From NCBI GenBank assembly GCA_003162995.1, contig PLUZ01000519.1, positions 1 to 5,090 on the forward strand: DNA of 5,090 nt. The letters run 5' to 3'. Under the pieces are notes generated by a model, which searched no databases, was not told the DNA's origin, and worked only from the letters and a program-made list of their open reading frames with translations. Source of the stretch: Methylocapsa sp. Its GTDB lineage: Bacteria; Pseudomonadota; Alphaproteobacteria; Rhizobiales; Beijerinckiaceae. Shown in pieces: positions 4,079 through 5,090 of this stretch. Position 1 is the stretch's first letter. Each line of letters opens with the position of its first letter. A program made the translations under genes and the position numbers.

Positions 4079-4574
4079 ATGCCCGTGCCGCATCATCGGG
4101 AATTCCTCGCAGACGGCGACGACAATCCACGGCGCCGATTCGCGGAAACGCTCATAGAGGCCTTCGCGGCCTTTGATGCTCCGATGCTCGTCTACTCGGC
4201 TTACGAACAGACAAAACTGAAAGAATTGGCTGGGGAGTATCCCGATCTCAGCGCGTCACTCCACGCCCTGATCGCCCGGCTTGTGGACCCGTTGCCAATT
4301 CTGGGCGGCGCCGTCTACTTCCCCGAATTCCGATTCAGCAACGCGATCAAATCGGTTGCCCCAGCCCTTTGTCCCGGTTTCCGCTATGACGACCTTGAGG
4401 GCGTTGCCGCCGGCGGCGCTGCATCAACTGCATTCCTACAGCTCGCATCTGGTTATCTCACGATTCCCGAGGACGTCGATCCTCTGCGCTCTGCGCTCCT
4501 CGAATATTGCCACCGCGACAACCCGCGCTATGGTAGAGTTGCACCGGGCATTGACACGCTTGGCGCTTCCATAA
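4079..4574 (+). pseudogene. DUF2779 protein remnant, 5'-truncated and frameshifted
   Basis: The frame reads HHREFLADGDDNPRRRFAET, MLVYSAYEQTKLKELAGEYP, SASLHALIARLVDPLPILGG, FSNAIKSVAPALCPGFRYDD and LRSALLEYCHRD. This is the C-terminal RNase H-like (DEDD-type) nuclease fold of DUF2779 proteins, recognised from the pattern of conserved segments. After YCHRD (near 4519) one extra A shifts the frame. In the next frame the natural end follows, TRAMVELHRALTRLALP, with a stop at 4572-4574. The N-terminal several hundred residues, including the first acidic motif (usually FLDFET-like), are missing; the sequence switches at the edge of copy B. A TTG at 4064 could open the fragment but lies inside copy B. 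Full-length relatives are hypothetical proteins sometimes found on mobile DNA. This copy is almost certainly inactive. Confidence 0.7.
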
Positions 4575-4756
4575 ATGGCTAGCAAACCAACGGCGTCGAA
4601 AACCTGGCGGCGATTGAAAAGGCCAAAATCAGTTGCCGAAAATGATCAAAGGCGCCACATTCCGGGAAAGTCTCGAGGTCGTCTCGCAAGCCCAGTCCGT
4701 CGCCTGATTCAAGCCGTCACCCAAAATCACGCATACCTCAAAGGGAGAGCCCTCAC

Positions 4757-5090
4757 ATGCCGACATTGCTTTCGTGGACGAGCGTTGGGATCGGTGATCT
4801 CGACGTTTTCATCCCCTCCCCACCATGCTTGGTTGTGTATACATCTTACGCTGATGATGAGCCGGAAAGCACAGTCACTTTCATCTGGCAGGAAGAAACC
4901 ACCGGGATCGTCCATCATCAGCTGCTGTTTATGGAGCCGGTTCCATTTGAGACGGCCCTCAAATGGGCGGAGGAGCATGCGCCTACGCGAAATATTGAAC
5001 GGATTCATGTCAAACATGCGAGAACGAAAGAACCGCCCAAGCCAACGGCGCGAGTCAAACATGCGGTGAAAAAGAGCGCCGCGAAAAAGA
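4757..5090 (+). CDS. Hypothetical protein with Lys/Ala-rich C-terminal tail (partial, leaves window)
   Basis: At least 111 residues are present and the frame is still open at the window edge. It begins MPTLLSWTSVGIGDLDVFIP. Residues 1-85 look like a compact mixed fold, with beta-like stretches (VTFIWQEE, IVHHQLLFME) and a helix (ETALKWAEEHAP). From about 86 it becomes a basic, Pro/Ala/Lys-rich tail (KHARTKEPPKPTARVKHAVK, then KKSAAKK) like those of histone-H1-like or DNA-binding proteins. The ATG at 4757 has a good ribosome site, AAGGGAGA, about 7 bases upstream. I do not recognise a family. It has its own start about 180 bases after the DUF2779 remnant, and the stretch between them holds nothing I can identify. 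The other frames here lack protein-like composition. Confidence 0.62.
   Translation, partial: MPTLLSWTSVGIGDLDVFIPSPPCLVVYTSYADDEPESTVTFIWQEETTGIVHHQLLFMEPVPFETALKWAEEHAPTRNIERIHVKHARTKEPPKPTARVKHAVKKSAAKK

Noticed and set aside
4575..5069. 164-codon rightward open frame
   Set aside because: It is in another frame from the better supported gene at 4757, which has a clear ribosome site and protein-like composition; this frame is Arg/Ser-rich and random-looking.

Overview
The window looks like a piece of accessory or otherwise fluid chromosome (or plasmid) from an alphaproteobacterium, probably of the Hyphomicrobiales (Bradyrhizobium/Methylobacterium/Beijerinckiaceae-like). This rests on recognition of the protein types, not on a search. 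They are a rhizobial-type stand-alone integrase, an IS21-type IstB tail, a GlsB/YeaQ-type membrane protein, a histidine-rich small protein and tiny Gly/Trp/Arg-ended membrane peptides. G+C is moderately high.

Layout, left to right. Positions 86-1102 hold an intact DDE integrase/transposase. Positions 1103-1467 hold nothing I can support. A proline-rich small gene runs leftward at 1468-1671, and a 133-base element with TGTCA...TGACA ends (copy A, 1733-1865) lies just upstream of its start. Next comes a leftward run of very small genes: a 94-residue tail-anchored protein (2446-2730), a 48-residue soluble protein (2180-2326), a 28-residue membrane peptide (2079-2165) and a doubtful 66-residue frame (1931-2131). 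Divergent from them, a 69-residue protein that is 30% histidine runs rightward (2899-3108) and ends in a strong hairpin.

The leader between the 94-residue gene and the histidine-rich gene is repeated in diverged form at 3240-3353. There it again lies between a leftward reading frame (decayed) and a rightward gene, a GlsB/YeaQ-like membrane protein. That gene is broken twice: an apparent one-base insertion follows its start, and its C-terminus is cut at 3539 by the end of an IS21-family remnant. The remnant (3540 to about 3945) keeps only the last part of istB and its terminator. It stops exactly where copy B of the 133-base element begins (3946-4078), and copy B abuts a 5'-truncated, frameshifted remnant of a DUF2779 protein (to 4574). 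A gene with a lysine/alanine-rich tail starts at 4757 and leaves the window.

Taken together, a set of small, probably envelope- or stress-related genes with duplicated divergent control regions has been invaded and partly destroyed by insertion sequences, and a short non-autonomous element sits at one of the breakpoints. I see no complete defence system, CRISPR array or RNA gene. The least explained items are the 133-base element, the duplicated leader and the cluster of tiny genes.
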